A stretch of 41,585 nt of DNA from positions 1 to 41,585 of the forward strand of contig JAIYCW010000005.1 in the NCBI GenBank assembly GCA_027487815.1, given 5' to 3'. Position numbers and translations under genes: made by a program. Source of the stretch: Burkholderiales bacterium. Lineage in GTDB: Bacteria; Pseudomonadota; Gammaproteobacteria; Burkholderiales; Burkholderiaceae_E. The notes below the pieces were generated by a model. That model ran no database searches, was not told the origin of the DNA, and worked only from the letters and a program-made list of their open reading frames with translations. Positions 1 to 11,000 of this stretch are shown here, piece by piece (position 1 is the first letter of the stretch; every line of letters starts with the position of its first letter).

Positions 1-222
1 CCGTTCTTCAACAACTATCGCCCCCAGTTTTACTTCCGCACGACGGATGTGACTGGCGCAGTCGAGTTGCCAGAAGGCACCGAGATGGTGATGCCAGGCG
101 ACAACGTGAAGATGTTGGTCACGCTGATTGCTCCGATTGCGATGGAGCAGGGCTTGCGCTTTGCGATTCGCGAGGGTGGCCGCACCGTGGGTGCGGGCGT
201 TGTGGCCAAGATTCTGGCGTAA
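1..222 (+). CDS. tuf: Elongation factor Tu, C-terminal fragment (5' end outside window)
   Basis: The window opens inside an open frame that reads [19 protein letters not shown] and ends [14 protein letters not shown] before TAA at 220-222. This is the C-terminal beta-barrel (domain 3) of EF-Tu, the GTPase that delivers aminoacyl-tRNA to the ribosome in the cytoplasm. Only the last 73 residues of a family of about 396 are present because the window begins mid-gene. The following tRNA-Trp and secE match the usual tuf-trpT-secE order of proteobacteria, which suggests co-transcription with the tRNA. Identity is certain. Whether this is the tufA- or tufB-type copy cannot be judged from the fragment. 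Confidence 0.97.
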   Translation, partial: PFFNNYRPQFYFRTTDVTGAVELPEGTEMVMPGDNVKMLVTLIAPIAMEQGLRFAIREGGRTVGAGVVAKILA

Positions 223-265
223 GGCATAGGCGATCACTGAAGCGTAATCAGCATTGCAAGGATAT

Positions 266-341
266 AGGGGTATAGCTCAACTGGCAGAGCGTCGGTCTCC
301 AAAACCGAAGGTTGGGGGTTCGATTCCCTCTGCCCCTGCCA
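266..341 (+). tRNA. trpT: tRNA-Trp (anticodon CCA)
   Basis: A 76-nt cloverleaf with an encoded 3' CCA. The acceptor stem AGGGGTA (266-272) pairs with TGCCCCT (331-337), including one G-T pair; the discriminator is G338 and CCA is 339-341. The anticodon loop reads CTCCAAA with anticodon CCA, and the T arm contains GTTCGATTC. It sits 43 nt after tuf and 87 nt before secE, the common proteobacterial location for trpT. It is probably processed from a tuf-trpT-secE-nusG transcript. Confidence 0.97.
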
Positions 342-428
342 CCCTTGCAGTGTTTTCCGCCAGTTAATTCGTCCAGCTATACCGTTTAAATCAAGGCACG
401 CCATCAGAAAAGCGACCCAGAAAAGATC

Positions 429-809
429 ATGTCCAACCAAGCCATAGAAACCGTCAACACCGGCGCTGATAAAGCCAAGATTGCGCTCGCCATCGCGGTG
501 TTTGTGGGCGGCATCGTGGCCTATTACATGCTTGATAAGCAGCCGGGCTATGTGCGCGTGGGCGTGGTGCTCGCGGGGCTGGCGCTGGGTTTGGTCATCG
601 GCTGGTTTAGCGGCCCCGGCCAGCGGCTGGTGGCTTTTGGGCAGGATGCCTGGGCAGAAACCAAGCGTGTGGTGTGGCCGGATCGCAAGGAAACCACCCA
701 AACAACCCTGATCGTGTTTGCGTTTGTTGTCGCCACAGCGGTGTTTCTGTGGATCGTGGACAAGCTGATCGAATGGTCACTGTACGACCTGATCCTGAAT
801 TGGAAGTAG
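429..809 (+). CDS. secE: Preprotein translocase subunit SecE
   Basis: This is the essential small subunit of the inner-membrane SecYEG channel, which clamps the two halves of SecY. The 126-residue protein has three predicted membrane helices (about residues 17-36, 41-60 and 94-115), the long form seen in many proteobacteria. The conserved amphipathic surface helix and hinge, [20 protein letters not shown] (residues 74-93), is the SecE signature and precedes the essential last helix. The gene ends one base before the nusG start, giving the classic secE-nusG pair. The ATG at 429 follows a weak purine-rich stretch (AGAAAAGA). Confidence 0.96.
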   Translation: MSNQAIETVNTGADKAKIALAIAVFVGGIVAYYMLDKQPGYVRVGVVLAGLALGLVIGWFSGPGQRLVAFGQDAWAETKRVVWPDRKETTQTTLIVFAFVVATAVFLWIVDKLIEWSLYDLILNWK

Positions 810-810
810 C

Positions 811-1344
811 ATGAGCAAGCGCTGGTATGTCGTACACGCCTATTCGGGCATGGAAAAAAGTGTAGGTCGGGCGCTGAAAGAGCGTATTGACCGCTCGGAT
901 TTTCCGGACAAGTTCGGCCAGATTCTGGTGCCGGTGGAAGAAGTGGTCGAGATGAAAAACGGCCAGCGCACCATCACCGAGCGGCGCTTTTTCCCTGGCT
1001 ATGTGCTGGTGGAAATGGAAATGACGGATGAAACCTGGCACCTGGTAAAAAGCACCAATAAGGTTACCGGGTTTGTGGGTGGGCATGGCAATCGCCCCAC
1101 CCCGATTTCTGAGAAGGAAGTCGAGAAGATCATGGCCCAGATGCAAGAGGGCGTTGAGAAGCCCCGGCCCAAGACGCTGTTTGAAGTGGGCGAAATGGTG
1201 CGTGTGAAGGAAGGCCCGTTCACCGATTTCAACGGTAATGTTGAAGAGGTGAATTACGACAAGAATCGCCTGCGGGTGTCGGTCACGATCTTTGGTCGCG
1301 CCACCCCTGTGGAACTGGAATTTGCCCAGGTCGAAAAGCTCTAA
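811..1344 (+). CDS. nusG: Transcription termination/antitermination factor NusG
   Basis: NusG binds the clamp helices of RNA polymerase through its N-terminal domain. Its C-terminal KOW domain contacts Rho or ribosomal protein S10, coupling transcription to termination or translation. The 177-residue length is typical. The N-terminus [20 protein letters not shown] and the segment [12 protein letters not shown] are diagnostic of the NGN domain. The KOW motif ([20 protein letters not shown]) lies at about residues 127-146. It starts one base after secE ends, so the two are almost certainly translated from the same message. Confidence 0.97.
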   Translation: MSKRWYVVHAYSGMEKSVGRALKERIDRSDFPDKFGQILVPVEEVVEMKNGQRTITERRFFPGYVLVEMEMTDETWHLVKSTNKVTGFVGGHGNRPTPISEKEVEKIMAQMQEGVEKPRPKTLFEVGEMVRVKEGPFTDFNGNVEEVNYDKNRLRVSVTIFGRATPVELEFAQVEKL

Positions 1345-1454
1345 AGCTGATTCGGCACAAGCAAGTAAAGCGAGCCGGGCGTTTCCCGGCACGAGGAGCG
1401 GCAGTAGATCGGAAGTCGAACCCGCGTTAGTACTCACTTTTAGTAAGAGGCCCT
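1345..1454 (+). promoter_or_regulatory. nusG-rplK leader with hairpin (possible L1 autoregulatory region)
   Basis: This 110-nt spacer precedes rplK. A perfect stem GCCGGG (1374-1379)/CCCGGC (1385-1390) closes the loop CGTTT and has no T-run after it. Near the ribosome-binding site, TTAGTA occurs twice (about 1427 and 1440). In E. coli, ribosomal protein L1 represses the rplK-rplA message through a leader site at this position. That the same control acts here is inference from position; I did not identify a convincing L1-binding fold or promoter. Confidence 0.3.
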
Positions 1455-1886
1455 ATGGCTAAGAAAATCGTCGGCTACATCAAGCTGCAAGTCCCCGCGG
1501 GTAAAGCGAATCCTTCGCCCCCGATCGGCCCCGCGCTCGGTCAGCGTGGTTTGAACATCATGGAATTCTGCAAGGCATTTAATGCCCAAACCCAAGGCGT
1601 TGAGCCGGGTCTGCCGATTCCTGTGGTGATCACCGCATTTGCTGACAAGAGCTTTACTTTCGTGATGAAGACGCCGCCTGCGAGCATCCTCATCAAGAAG
1701 GCCGCAAAAATCACCAAGGGCTCCTCCAAGCCCCATGTGGATAAGGTTGGCAAAATCACTCGCGCGCAAGCCGAGGAAATTGCCAAGACCAAAATGCCTG
1801 ACCTCACTGCAGCCGATCTGGATGCTGCGGTGCGCACCATCGCTGGCTCCGCGCGCAGCATGGGCATCGTTGTTGAAGGGATCTGA
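1455..1886 (+). CDS. rplK: 50S ribosomal protein L11
   Basis: L11 forms, with 23S rRNA helices 43/44, the GTPase-associated centre contacted by translation factors and by RelA. The protein has the standard length of 143 residues. It opens [20 protein letters not shown], followed by [23 protein letters not shown], the conserved N-terminal domain with the proline-rich segment that thiopeptides such as thiostrepton target. The C-terminal RNA-binding domain ends [11 protein letters not shown]. It follows a 110-nt leader and precedes rplA by 2 nt, so the pair is one translational unit. Confidence 0.98.
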   Translation: MAKKIVGYIKLQVPAGKANPSPPIGPALGQRGLNIMEFCKAFNAQTQGVEPGLPIPVVITAFADKSFTFVMKTPPASILIKKAAKITKGSSKPHVDKVGKITRAQAEEIAKTKMPDLTAADLDAAVRTIAGSARSMGIVVEGI

Positions 1887-1888
1887 TC

Positions 1889-2590
1889 ATGGCCAAACTT
1901 ACCAAGCGTCAAAAAGCTCTTGCCGGCAAGGTTGATGCGCAAAAAATGTACCCTCTGGGCGATGCGCTCGGTCTGGTGAAATCTTGCGCGATTGCCAAGT
2001 TCGATGAGGCGATCGATGTGGCTGTGCAACTTGGCGTCGATGCCAAGAAATCCGATCAGGTAGTGCGCGGCGCAGTTGTTATGCCCAGCGGCACTGGTAA
2101 AACCGTTCGAGTTGCCGTGTTCACCCAAGGCCCCAAGGCTGAAGAAGCCAAAACGGCTGGTGCGGATATTGTGGGTATGGAAGACCTGGCCGAAATGGTC
2201 AAGGCTGGCAATATGCCTTTCGATATCGTGATCGCATCGCCTGATGCAATGCGCGTGGTCGGCACCCTCGGTCAGATTCTTGGCCCACGTGGTTTGATGC
2301 CTAACCCGAAAGTTGGCACCGTCACCCCCGATGTGGCCACTGCAGTTAAAAACGCCAAGGCAGGTCAGGTGCAGTACCGCACCGACAAGGCCGGGATCAT
2401 TCATGCTTCCGTGGGCCGCGCATCCTTTACGCCAGAAGCCCTCGAAGCCAATATTCGTGCGCTGATTGAAGCCTTGAATCGTGCCAAACCCGCCAGCTCC
2501 AAAGGGATCTACCTGCGCAAGGTAGCCCTGTCGAGCACGATGGGTGTGGGCGTCAAGGTGGATGTTGCCGCCTTCGCTGCTGGCGCCTGA
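1889..2590 (+). CDS. rplA: 50S ribosomal protein L1
   Basis: L1 builds the mobile L1 stalk that helps release deacylated tRNA from the E site. In enterobacteria it also represses its own rplKA message. The length is 233 residues (E. coli has 234). Recognisable blocks are [16 protein letters not shown] at the N-terminus, and [19 protein letters not shown] (about residues 132-150), the conserved RNA-binding loop. The ATG is 2 nt after the rplK stop TGA, implying translational coupling. A structured spacer then separates it from rplJ. Confidence 0.98.
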   Translation: MAKLTKRQKALAGKVDAQKMYPLGDALGLVKSCAIAKFDEAIDVAVQLGVDAKKSDQVVRGAVVMPSGTGKTVRVAVFTQGPKAEEAKTAGADIVGMEDLAEMVKAGNMPFDIVIASPDAMRVVGTLGQILGPRGLMPNPKVGTVTPDVATAVKNAKAGQVQYRTDKAGIIHASVGRASFTPEALEANIRALIEALNRAKPASSKGIYLRKVALSSTMGVGVKVDVAAFAAGA

Positions 2591-2805
2591 GGCAACCCTC
2601 AAGCCAGTAGCACCAGAGAACTTTGGGCCAGTCGGTTCGCCGGCTGGGTTATCAAAGACCGTAGCGGGTTCGCCCTTAATTGCTGGAGGTTTAAACCCTC
2701 CAGTGCGCTACGCAGATGGCGGTCCCGAGCAGGTTTCGGTCGCTGTATTTTAGGCGATGCCAGAGGCTGGTTAACCAGTCAAAAGCATCATGATGGAGAA
2801 AGACC
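2591..2805 (+). promoter_or_regulatory. rplJ (L10) leader: structured mRNA region
   Basis: A 215-nt non-coding spacer between rplA and rplJ. It can fold into a branched structure: GTAGC (2661-2665) pairs with GCTAC (2707-2711), enclosing a small GGG-TTCG-CCC hairpin (2666-2675) and a hairpin CTGGAGG (2683-2689)/CCTCCAG (2697-2703). In E. coli the equivalent L10 leader is bound by the L10(L7/L12)4 complex to repress rplJL translation. Position and branched pairing make the same role likely here. The Shine-Dalgarno GGAGAAAG lies just before the rplJ ATG. Confidence 0.6.
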
Positions 2806-3336
2806 ATGGCTCTTAATCGCGCAGCAAAAGCGGAAGTTGTCGAAGAGGTAATGGCGCATGTCGCCGCTGCCCAGTCGATAGTGATCGCTGAGTATCGCGG
2901 TCTGGAAGTCGGACATGTCACAAAGCTGCGCAAGCAGGCGCGTGAACAAGGGGTCTATCTGCGTGTGTTGAAAAACACATTGGCACGCCGTGCAGTCGAT
3001 GGCACACCGTTTGCAGCGCTCACCGATCATATGGTCGGCCCGCTGATTTACGGTTTTTCCAAAGACCCCGTGGCGGGCGCCAAGGTGTTGAGTACCTTTG
3101 CCAAGAGCAACGACAAGCTGGTGATTAAAGGCGGCGCATTGCCCAACTACGTCATGGACGTAGAAGGTGTCAAAGCGCTGGCCAATATGCCCAGCCGTGA
3201 AGAGCTTTTGTCCAAGTTGCTGGGCACGATGCAGGCCCCGGTGGCTACGTTTGTGCGCACTCTCAACGAAGTCCCCACGAAATTCGTGCGGGCTCTCGAA
3301 GCGGTGCGCAAGCAGAAGGAAGAAACGGCTGCCTGA
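2806..3336 (+). CDS. rplJ: 50S ribosomal protein L10
   Basis: L10 is the base of the ribosomal stalk: its N-terminal domain binds 23S rRNA and its C-terminal helix recruits L7/L12 dimers. The product has 176 residues (E. coli about 165). The N-terminus [20 protein letters not shown] and the segment [20 protein letters not shown] match the family. The C-terminal helix ([20 protein letters not shown]) is the L7/L12 docking region. The ATG at 2806 has a good Shine-Dalgarno (GGAGAAAG, about 2794-2801). It precedes rplL, its stalk partner, with a 97-nt gap. Confidence 0.98.
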   Translation: MALNRAAKAEVVEEVMAHVAAAQSIVIAEYRGLEVGHVTKLRKQAREQGVYLRVLKNTLARRAVDGTPFAALTDHMVGPLIYGFSKDPVAGAKVLSTFAKSNDKLVIKGGALPNYVMDVEGVKALANMPSREELLSKLLGTMQAPVATFVRTLNEVPTKFVRALEAVRKQKEETAA

Positions 3337-3433
3337 AGCCTTTGCGCTTCATGCCCCTTTCCAATTCTGGCAAACCCCAAGCCCGGTTCGCTTTTCAGAT
3401 TTAACGGTTTAAACAATTTTCGGAGTATTTAAG

Positions 3434-3814
3434 ATGGCACTGAACAAACAAGAGATCCTCGACGCAGTAGCTGGTATGAGCGTGCTGGAGTTGTCCGAGC
3501 TGATCAAGATGATGGAAGAGAAGTTTGGCGTATCGGCTGCAGCGGCTGCTGTGGCTGTGGCCGCTCCTGCTGCTGGCGCTGCTGCACCGGCTGCAGAAGA
3601 GAAAACTGAATTCACCGTGGTGTTGGCTGCCGCTGGTGAGAAGAAAGTTGAAGTTATTAAAGTTGTACGTGCAGTCACCGGCCTGGGCTTGAAAGAAGCC
3701 AAGGATCTGGTAGATGGCGCACCGAAGCCCGTTAAAGAAGGCATCAACAAAGCTGATGCCGAAGCCTTGAAAAAGCAGCTCGAAGAAGCTGGTGCCAAGG
3801 TCGAGCTCAAGTAA
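3434..3814 (+). CDS. rplL: 50S ribosomal protein L7/L12
   Basis: L7/L12 is the multicopy stalk protein that recruits and stimulates translational GTPases. The 126-residue product shows the dimerising N-terminal helices, then an alanine/proline-rich flexible hinge (about residues 35-55). A C-terminal globular domain follows, with the factor-binding segments [20 protein letters not shown] and [16 protein letters not shown]. The end, [11 protein letters not shown], is typical. A Shine-Dalgarno GGAG lies at 3421-3424. The gene is followed by a terminator-like hairpin before rpoB, which in enterobacteria sets the ratio of L12 to RNA polymerase. Confidence 0.98.
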   Translation: MALNKQEILDAVAGMSVLELSELIKMMEEKFGVSAAAAAVAVAAPAAGAAAPAAEEKTEFTVVLAAAGEKKVEVIKVVRAVTGLGLKEAKDLVDGAPKPVKEGINKADAEALKKQLEEAGAKVELK

Positions 3815-3832
3815 CTTGCCCTTGCCCTTGCA

Positions 3833-3876
3833 CCCGGAGTGCTCCGCTGTTGAGAAACAGCGGGCTCCGGGTTTTT
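3833..3876 (+). terminator. rplL-rpoB intergenic attenuator (terminator-like hairpin)
   Basis: The outer stem CCCGGAG (3833-3839) pairs with CTCCGGG (3865-3871). The inner stem CCGCTGTT (3844-3851) pairs with AACAGCGG (3856-3863). A run of five T follows (3872-3876). This has the form of an intrinsic terminator 22 nt upstream of the rpoB start. At this position in E. coli a partial attenuator lets about a fifth of transcripts continue into rpoBC. Since rpoB has no other evident promoter here, read-through is expected. Confidence 0.8.
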
Positions 3877-3898
3877 GTGTCTTTTCGCTGGAGTGTTC

Positions 3899-6800
3899 AT
3901 GGCCCAAGTAACTTACTCGTCGACCGAGAAAAAACGTATCCGCAAGAGCTTTGCCAAGCGCCGGACCGTGCTGGATGTGCCCTATCTGCTCACCACCCAG
4001 CTGGAGTCGTACTTCCAATTCTTGCAAGCCGAAAAGGCTGTTTCCGAGCGTAAAAACGAAGGCCTGCAAGCCGCGTTTACCTCAATTTTCCCGATCGTGT
4101 CGCACAACCAGTTTGCGCGCCTCGAGTTCGTCAGCTACATGCTGGGCACCGCTCCGTTTGACGTCAAGGAATGTCAGCAGCGTGGCCTGTCGTTCTGCGC
4201 CCCATTGCGTGCGCGCGTTCGGCTGGTGATCATGGACAAAGAGGCTTCCAAGCCCACCGTCAAGGAAGTCAAGGAGCAGGAAGTCTATATGGGCGAAATT
4301 CCGCTCATGACCGAAACCGGCTCCTTTATTGTGAACGGCACCGAGCGTGTGATCGTTTCGCAGTTGCACCGTTCGCCTGGCGTGTTTTTCGAACACGATC
4401 GTGGCAAAACCCATAGCTCGGGCAAGTTGCTGTTTTCCGCGCGGATCATTCCGTACCGCGGCTCCTGGCTCGATTTTGAATTCGATGCCAAGGATATTTT
4501 GTATTTCCGGGTGGATCGCCGCCGCAAGATGCCGGTATCGATTCTCCTGAAGGCCATCGGCCTGAATCCTGAACAGATCCTCGCAAACTTCTTCGAGTTC
4601 GATCACTTCCAGCTGATGAGCGAAGGCGCGCAGATGGAACTGGTGCCTGATCGCCTGCGCGGCGAGATGGCCCGCTTTGACATCAATGATCGTGATGGCA
4701 AGGTCATCGTTCCGAAGGATAAGCGGATCAATGCCAAGCATATCCGTGACCTCGGCGCGGCGGGTCTGAAGCTGATTTCGGTGCCTGAAGACTTCGTGCT
4801 GGGTCGCACTTTGGCCACCAATGTTGTCGATGCCGAAACCGGCGAAGTGATTGCCAAGGCCAATGATGAGTTGACCGAAGAGGTGTTGAAAAAACTGCGC
4901 ATGGCCAACATCAAGGATGTGCAGACCATTTACACCAATGATCTCGATCAGGGTCCGTACATGTCGCTCACCTTGCGTGTGGACGAAACCGTGGATCAAA
5001 CCGCTGCGCGTATCGCGATCTATCGCATGATGCGCCCTGGCGAGCCGCCCACTGAAGATGCTGTTGAGGCGCTCTTCAATCGCTTGTTCTATAGCGAAGA
5101 TGCGTATGACCTCTCCAAGGTCGGCCGCATGAAGTTCAATCGTCGTGTGAGCCGTGATGAGCTCACCGGTCCCATGACGCTTACCAACGATGACTTGTTG
5201 GCTGTGATCAAGATCCTGGTGGATCTGCGCAATGGCAAGGGCGAGATTGACGATATCGATCACCTGGGCAATCGCCGCGTGCGTTGCGTGGGTGAGCTGG
5301 CTGAGAATCAGTTCCGTGCTGGTTTGGTGCGGGTTGAGCGTGCCGTCAAGGAGCGCTTGGGCCAAGCCGAGACCGAAAATCTCATGCCGCATGATCTGAT
5401 CAACAGCAAGCCGATCAGTGCCGCGATCCGTGAGTTCTTCGGCTCCTCGCAGCTCTCGCAGTTTATGGACCAGACCAACCCGCTCTCCGAGATCACGCAC
5501 AAGCGTCGTGTATCGGCTCTGGGCCCGGGCGGTTTGACGCGCGAGCGTGCTGGTTTTGAGGTGCGCGATGTGCACCCCACCCACTATGGCCGCGTGTGCC
5601 CGATTGAAACACCGGAAGGCCCGAACATCGGCCTGATCAACTCGCTGGCTTTGTATGCCCGCCTGAACGAATACGGTTTCCTGGAAACCCCATATCGTCG
5701 GGTGGAAGCAGGCCGCGTGACCGATCAGATCGATTACCTCTCGGCCATTGAAGAAGGCCGTTATGTGATCGCGCAGGCCAACTCCGAAGTGGATGAAACC
5801 GGCAAGATCCTGGGCGAGCTCGTCTCGGTGCGGATCAACGGTGAAACCCAGTTGGCTTCGCCTGATCGATGCACATACATGGACGTTGCACCTACTCAGG
5901 TGGTGTCTGTTGCAGCCTCACTGATTCCCTTCCTTGAGCATGATGATGCGAACCGCGCCTTGATGGGCTCGAACATGCAGCGTCAGGCGGTGCCTTGCTT
6001 GCGTCCTGAAAAGCCGGTGGTCGGCACAGGCATCGAGCGCACTTGCGCAGTGGACTCGGGCACAGTCGTGACCGCACGCCGCGGTGGCCTGGTGGATTAT
6101 GTGGATGCCACGCGCGTGGTGATTCGCGTGAATGATGATGAAGCGGCCGCTGGTGAAGTGGGCGTTGATATCTACAACATGATCAAGTACACCCGTTCCA
6201 ACCAGAACACCAACATCAATCAGCGTCCGATCGTCAAAAAAGGCGACCGGATCGCTCGTGGGGATGTGGTGGCTGACGGTGCATCAACCGACCTTGGTGA
6301 ATTGGCCTTGGGCCAAAACATGCTGGTCGCCTTCATGCCCTGGAACGGCTACAACTTCGAAGACTCGATCCTGATCTCCGAAAAAGTCGTGTCCGATGAT
6401 CGCTACACCTCGATTCACATTGAAGAGTTGTCGGTGTTGGCTCGCGATACCAAGCTGGGTCCGGAAGAAATCTCCCGCGACATCTCGAACCTTTCCGAGA
6501 ATCAGCTGGCTCGCCTGGATGAATCGGGCATCGTGTATATCGGTGCAGAAGTCAGCGCTGGCGATACGCTTGTTGGCAAGGTCACGCCCAAAGGCGAAAC
6601 CCAGCTCACACCGGAAGAAAAGCTGCTGCGCGCGATCTTCGGCGAAAAGGCCAGTGATGTGAAAGACACCTCACTGCGCGTGCCTTCGGGCATGAACGGT
6701 ACGGTGATTGATGTTCAGGTCTTCACCCGCGAAGGCATCGTGCGTGACAAGCGTGCCCAGTCCATCATTGATGATGAGCTGAAGCGTTATCGTCTCGATT

Positions 6801-8017
6801 TGAATGACCAGTTGCGTATCGTAGAAAACGATGCCTTCTCCCGTATCGAGCGTTTGCTGGTGGGCAAGGAAGCCAACGGCGGGCCACAAAGGCTCGCCAA
6901 GGGCGCAGTCGTTACCCAGGATTACCTCAACACTGTGGATCGCTTCCAGTGGTTTGAAGTGCGCCTGGCTGACGAAACTGCAGCCAATCAGCTTGAGCTG
7001 CTCAAGGAATCGATTGAGCAAAAGCGCCACTCGTTTGATCTGGCCTTTGAAGAAAAGCGCAAGAAGCTTACCCAAGGCGATGAGCTGCCCCCGGGCGTGC
7101 TGAAGATGGTCAAGGTCTATCTGGCCGTCAAGCGTCGCTTGCAGCCGGGCGACAAGATGGCCGGACGCCACGGCAACAAGGGTGTGGTTTCGCGCATCGT
7201 GCCGGTGGAAGACATGCCTTACATGGCCGATGGCACACCGGTGGATATCGTGTTGAATCCGCTGGGCGTGCCTTCACGGATGAACGTCGGCCAGATTCTC
7301 GAAACCCACCTTGGCTGGGCTGCCAAAGGCATTGGCCTGCGCATCGGTGAGATGCTCAAGAAAAACACTGCAGTTGCACAAATGCGCGTGTATTTCGAGA
7401 AGCTCTACAACGCCTCAGGCGTGCGTGAAGATTTCGCGCAGCTGAGCGATGAGGAGATTATCGAGTTGGCGCGTAATCTGCGCAACGGCGTGCCGTTTGC
7501 CACCCCGGTGTTTGACGGTGCTTCGGAGCTTGAGATCCGCGCGATGCTCGATATCGCTTATCCGGATGATGATCCCCGCACCGAGCTGATTGGCTTCTCA
7601 CCCAGCAAGACGCAGGTGCAGTTGCATGATGGCCGTACCGGCGATGCGTTTGATCGCAAGGTCACTGTTGGCTATATGCACATGCTCAAGCTGCACCATC
7701 TGGTTGATGACAAGATGCATGCTCGCTCCACCGGCCCGTACTCGCTCGTGACTCAGCAGCCGCTGGGTGGCAAGGCGCAGTTTGGTGGTCAGCGCTTCGG
7801 TGAGATGGAAGTGTGGGCGCTGGAGGCCTATGGCGCTTCCTACACCTTGCAGGAAATGCTCACTGTGAAGTCGGATGATGTGAACGGCCGCACCAAGGTG
7901 TATGAAAACCTGGTGAAGGGCGAACACGCGATTGATGCTGGTATGCCCGAGTCGTTTAACGTTCTGGTCAAAGAGATCCGGTCACTCGGTATCGATATTG
8001 ATCTCGAACGTAGTTGA
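3899..8017 (+). CDS. rpoB: RNA polymerase beta subunit
   Basis: This is the catalytic beta subunit of RNA polymerase, 1372 residues (E. coli 1342). I chose the ATG at 3899 ([18 protein letters not shown]) because it follows CTGGAG and matches family N-termini; an upstream in-frame start would add eight unconserved residues. The rifampicin pocket reads [20 protein letters not shown] then [10 protein letters not shown], so the usual resistance positions carry wild-type residues (D516, H526 and S531 in E. coli numbering). Also present are the switch region [20 protein letters not shown] and, near the C-terminus, [20 protein letters not shown]. It lies 30 nt before rpoC in the same operon. Confidence 0.99.
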   Translation: MAQVTYSSTEKKRIRKSFAKRRTVLDVPYLLTTQLESYFQFLQAEKAVSERKNEGLQAAFTSIFPIVSHNQFARLEFVSYMLGTAPFDVKECQQRGLSFCAPLRARVRLVIMDKEASKPTVKEVKEQEVYMGEIPLMTETGSFIVNGTERVIVSQLHRSPGVFFEHDRGKTHSSGKLLFSARIIPYRGSWLDFEFDAKDILYFRVDRRRKMPVSILLKAIGLNPEQILANFFEFDHFQLMSEGAQMELVPDRLRGEMARFDINDRDGKVIVPKDKRINAKHIRDLGAAGLKLISVPEDFVLGRTLATNVVDAETGEVIAKANDELTEEVLKKLRMANIKDVQTIYTNDLDQGPYMSLTLRVDETVDQTAARIAIYRMMRPGEPPTEDAVEALFNRLFYSEDAYDLSKVGRMKFNRRVSRDELTGPMTLTNDDLLAVIKILVDLRNGKGEIDDIDHLGNRRVRCVGELAENQFRAGLVRVERAVKERLGQAETENLMPHDLINSKPISAAIREFFGSSQLSQFMDQTNPLSEITHKRRVSALGPGGLTRERAGFEVRDVHPTHYGRVCPIETPEGPNIGLINSLALYARLNEYGFLETPYRRVEAGRVTDQIDYLSAIEEGRYVIAQANSEVDETGKILGELVSVRINGETQLASPDRCTYMDVAPTQVVSVAASLIPFLEHDDANRALMGSNMQRQAVPCLRPEKPVVGTGIERTCAVDSGTVVTARRGGLVDYVDATRVVIRVNDDEAAAGEVGVDIYNMIKYTRSNQNTNINQRPIVKKGDRIARGDVVADGASTDLGELALGQNMLVAFMPWNGYNFEDSILISEKVVSDDRYTSIHIEELSVLARDTKLGPEEISRDISNLSENQLARLDESGIVYIGAEVSAGDTLVGKVTPKGETQLTPEEKLLRAIFGEKASDVKDTSLRVPSGMNGTVIDVQVFTREGIVRDKRAQSIIDDELKRYRLDLNDQLRIVENDAFSRIERLLVGKEANGGPQRLAKGAVVTQDYLNTVDRFQWFEVRLADETAANQLELLKESIEQKRHSFDLAFEEKRKKLTQGDELPPGVLKMVKVYLAVKRRLQPGDKMAGRHGNKGVVSRIVPVEDMPYMADGTPVDIVLNPLGVPSRMNVGQILETHLGWAAKGIGLRIGEMLKKNTAVAQMRVYFEKLYNASGVREDFAQLSDEEIIELARNLRNGVPFATPVFDGASELEIRAMLDIAYPDDDPRTELIGFSPSKTQVQLHDGRTGDAFDRKVTVGYMHMLKLHHLVDDKMHARSTGPYSLVTQQPLGGKAQFGGQRFGEMEVWALEAYGASYTLQEMLTVKSDDVNGRTKVYENLVKGEHAIDAGMPESFNVLVKEIRSLGIDIDLERS

Positions 8018-8047
8018 TTGCGCCTGAAACAGAATTAGGAGAATCGA

Positions 8048-11000
8048 ATGAAAGCATTGCTGGATCTCTTTAAACAGACTCAGGAAGAAGAGCACTTTGA
8101 TGCGATCAAAATCGGGCTGGCTTCGCCCGACAAGATCCGCTCATGGTCCTTTGGCGAAGTTAAAAAGCCCGAAACCATCAACTACCGGACGTTTAAGCCC
8201 GAGCGTGATGGCTTGTTTTGCGCCAAGATTTTTGGCCCGATCAAGGATTACGAGTGCTTGTGCGGCAAATACAAGCGCCTGAAACATCGCGGCGTAATCT
8301 GCGAGAAGTGCGGCGTTGAAGTCACGCTGGCCAAGGTGCGCCGCGAGCGTATGGGCCACATCGAATTGGCCTCGCCAGTTGCGCACATCTGGTTCCTGAA
8401 GTCGCTGCCTTCACGTCTGGGCATGGTTCTGGACATGACCCTGCGCGATATCGAACGCGTCCTGTACTTTGAAGCATTCGTGGTGATCGAGCCCGGCATG
8501 ACTCCGCTTAAACGCGCGCAGATCATGACCGAGGATGACTACCTGGCGAAGATGGAAGAGTATGGCGATGAGTTCCGCGCCATGATGGGTGCCGAGGGCA
8601 TTCGCGAGTTGCTGCGCTCAATCAATATCGATCGTGATATTGAAACCCTGCGCAAGGAACTCGAAGCCACCAGCTCGGAAGCCAAGATCAAAAAGCTTGC
8701 CAAGCGCCTGAAGGTGCTTGAGGGTTTCCAGCGTTCGGGGATCAAGCCCGACTGGATGGTGATGGAAGTGTTGCCAGTGCTGCCACCCGAGTTGCGCCCG
8801 CTGGTGCCGCTTGATGGTGGGCGCTTTGCCACTTCCGATCTGAATGATCTCTATCGTCGCGTGATCAACCGCAACAACCGCTTGAAGCGTTTGCTTGAGT
8901 TGAAGGCACCTGAAATCATCGTACGCAACGAAAAGCGCATGCTGCAGGAGTCGGTGGATTCGCTGCTTGATAACGGCCGCCGTGGCAAAGCCATGACTGG
9001 TGCGAACAAGCGCGCGCTGAAATCCCTGGCCGACATGATCAAGGGCAAGGGCGGTCGTTTCCGCCAAAACTTGCTGGGCAAGCGGGTCGATTATTCGGGC
9101 CGTTCGGTGATCGTGGTGGGCCCGCAGCTCAAGCTGCATCAGTGCGGCCTGCCCAAGTTGATGGCGCTTGAGCTCTTCAAGCCCTTTATCTTCAATCGCC
9201 TTGAAGCGATGGGCACGGTCACTACCATCAAGCAAGCCAAGAAGTATGTGGAGTCGCAAGAGCCGATTGTTTGGGACATCCTCGAAGAGGTGATCCGCGA
9301 GCATCCGGTGATGCTGAACCGCGCACCAACCTTGCACCGCCTGGGCATTCAGGCTTTTGAGCCGGTGCTGATTGAAGGCAAGGCGATCCAGCTGCATCCG
9401 CTGGTTTGCGCGGCGTTTAACGCCGACTTCGACGGTGACCAGATGGCAGTGCACGTGCCTTTGTCGCTCGAAGCGCAGATGGAAGCCCGCTCGCTGATGC
9501 TGGCTTCGAACAACATCCTGTTCCCTTCAAACGGCGAACCTTCGATTGTGCCTTCGCAAGATATCGTGCTGGGCCTGTACTACACCACCCGCGACAAAAT
9601 CAACGGAATGGGTGAGGGCATGCTCTTTGCCGATATCGGTGAAGTGCAGCGCGCGTATGACAATAAGCAAGTCGAGCTGGGCACCAAGATCACGGTGCGC
9701 CTGACCGAGTACAAGCGCGACAAAGCCACTGAGGAAATCACACCGAATCCAATTCGTGTGGAAACCACTGTGGGCCGCGCTTTGCTCTCCGAGATTTTGC
9801 CCAAGGGGCTGCCTTTTGCGCTGATCAACAAAGCGCTCAAGAAGAAAGAAATCTCGCGTTTGATCAACGCATCGTTCCGCCGCTGCGGCTTGCGCGATAC
9901 CGTAATTTTTGCAGACCAGTTGCTGCAATACGGCTTCCGTCTGGCCACTCGCGCTGGTATCTCGATCTCGATTGACGACATGCTCGTGCCCACCCAGAAG
10001 GTCACCCTGCTGGCTGAAGCCGAGAAGGAAATCAAGGAAATCGAGCAGCAGTACACCTCCGGTCTCGTGACCCAGGGCGAGCGCTACAACAAGGTGGTGG
10101 ACATCTGGGGCCGCGCGGGCGATATGGTCGGCAAGGCCATGATGGAGCAGCTCGCAACGCAGGATGTGATCGATCGCCATGGCAACACGGTGAAGCAGGA
10201 GTCGTTCAACTCGATTTACATGATGGCTGACTCGGGTGCCCGTGGCTCGGCGGCTCAGATTCGCCAGTTGGCGGGGATGCGCGGTTTGATGGCCAAGCCT
10301 GATGGCTCGATCATTGAAACGCCGATCAAAGCGAACTTCCGTGATGGCTTGAATGTGTTGGAGTACTTCATCTCCACACACGGTGCACGTAAAGGCCTGG
10401 CCGATACTGCGCTGAAAACTGCCAACTCCGGCTACCTCACTCGTCGCCTGGTCGATGTGACCCAGGATCTGGTGGTGGTGGAAGATGATTGCGGCACCCA
10501 CAATGGTGTGGCGATGAAGGCGCTGATCGAAGGCGGTGAAGTGATTGAACCCCTGCGCGACCGGATTCTTGGTCGTGTCGCCGTGGCTGACGTGATCAAT
10601 CCTGAAACTCAGGAAACCCTGTTTGAATCGGGCACCTTGCTTGATGAAGATGCGGTGGAAGAAATTGAGCGCTTGGGCATTGATGAAGTGCGCGTGCGCA
10701 CTCCGCTCACTTGCGAAACCCGCTATGGTTTGTGCGCCAAGTGTTATGGCCGCGATCTGGGCCGTGGTGTGTTGGTGAATTCCGGCGAAGCCGTCGGTGT
10801 GATTGCTGCGCAGTCCATCGGCGAGCCAGGCACTCAGCTCACCATGCGTACCTTCCACATCGGTGGCGCGGCTTCGCGTGCATCGGTGGCAAGCGCGGTT
10901 GAGGCGAAGTCCAACGGCACCGTGCGCTTCACCGTCACCATGCGTTATGTCACCAACGGCAAGGGCGAGCAGGTTGTGATTGGTCGCTCCGGCGAGATCA

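Noticed and set aside
1374-1390. GCCGGG/CCCGGC hairpin after nusG as an intrinsic terminator
   Set aside because: No T-run follows the stem, and the rplK gene downstream needs read-through unless a promoter lies in the same short gap.
4082-5584. A 500-codon open frame antisense to rpoB
   Set aside because: It lies entirely within a certain gene, has no recognisable domain, and long antisense frames are common where codon bias is strong. The same applies to long antisense frames within rpoC (9527-11083) and rplK/rplA (1541-2602).
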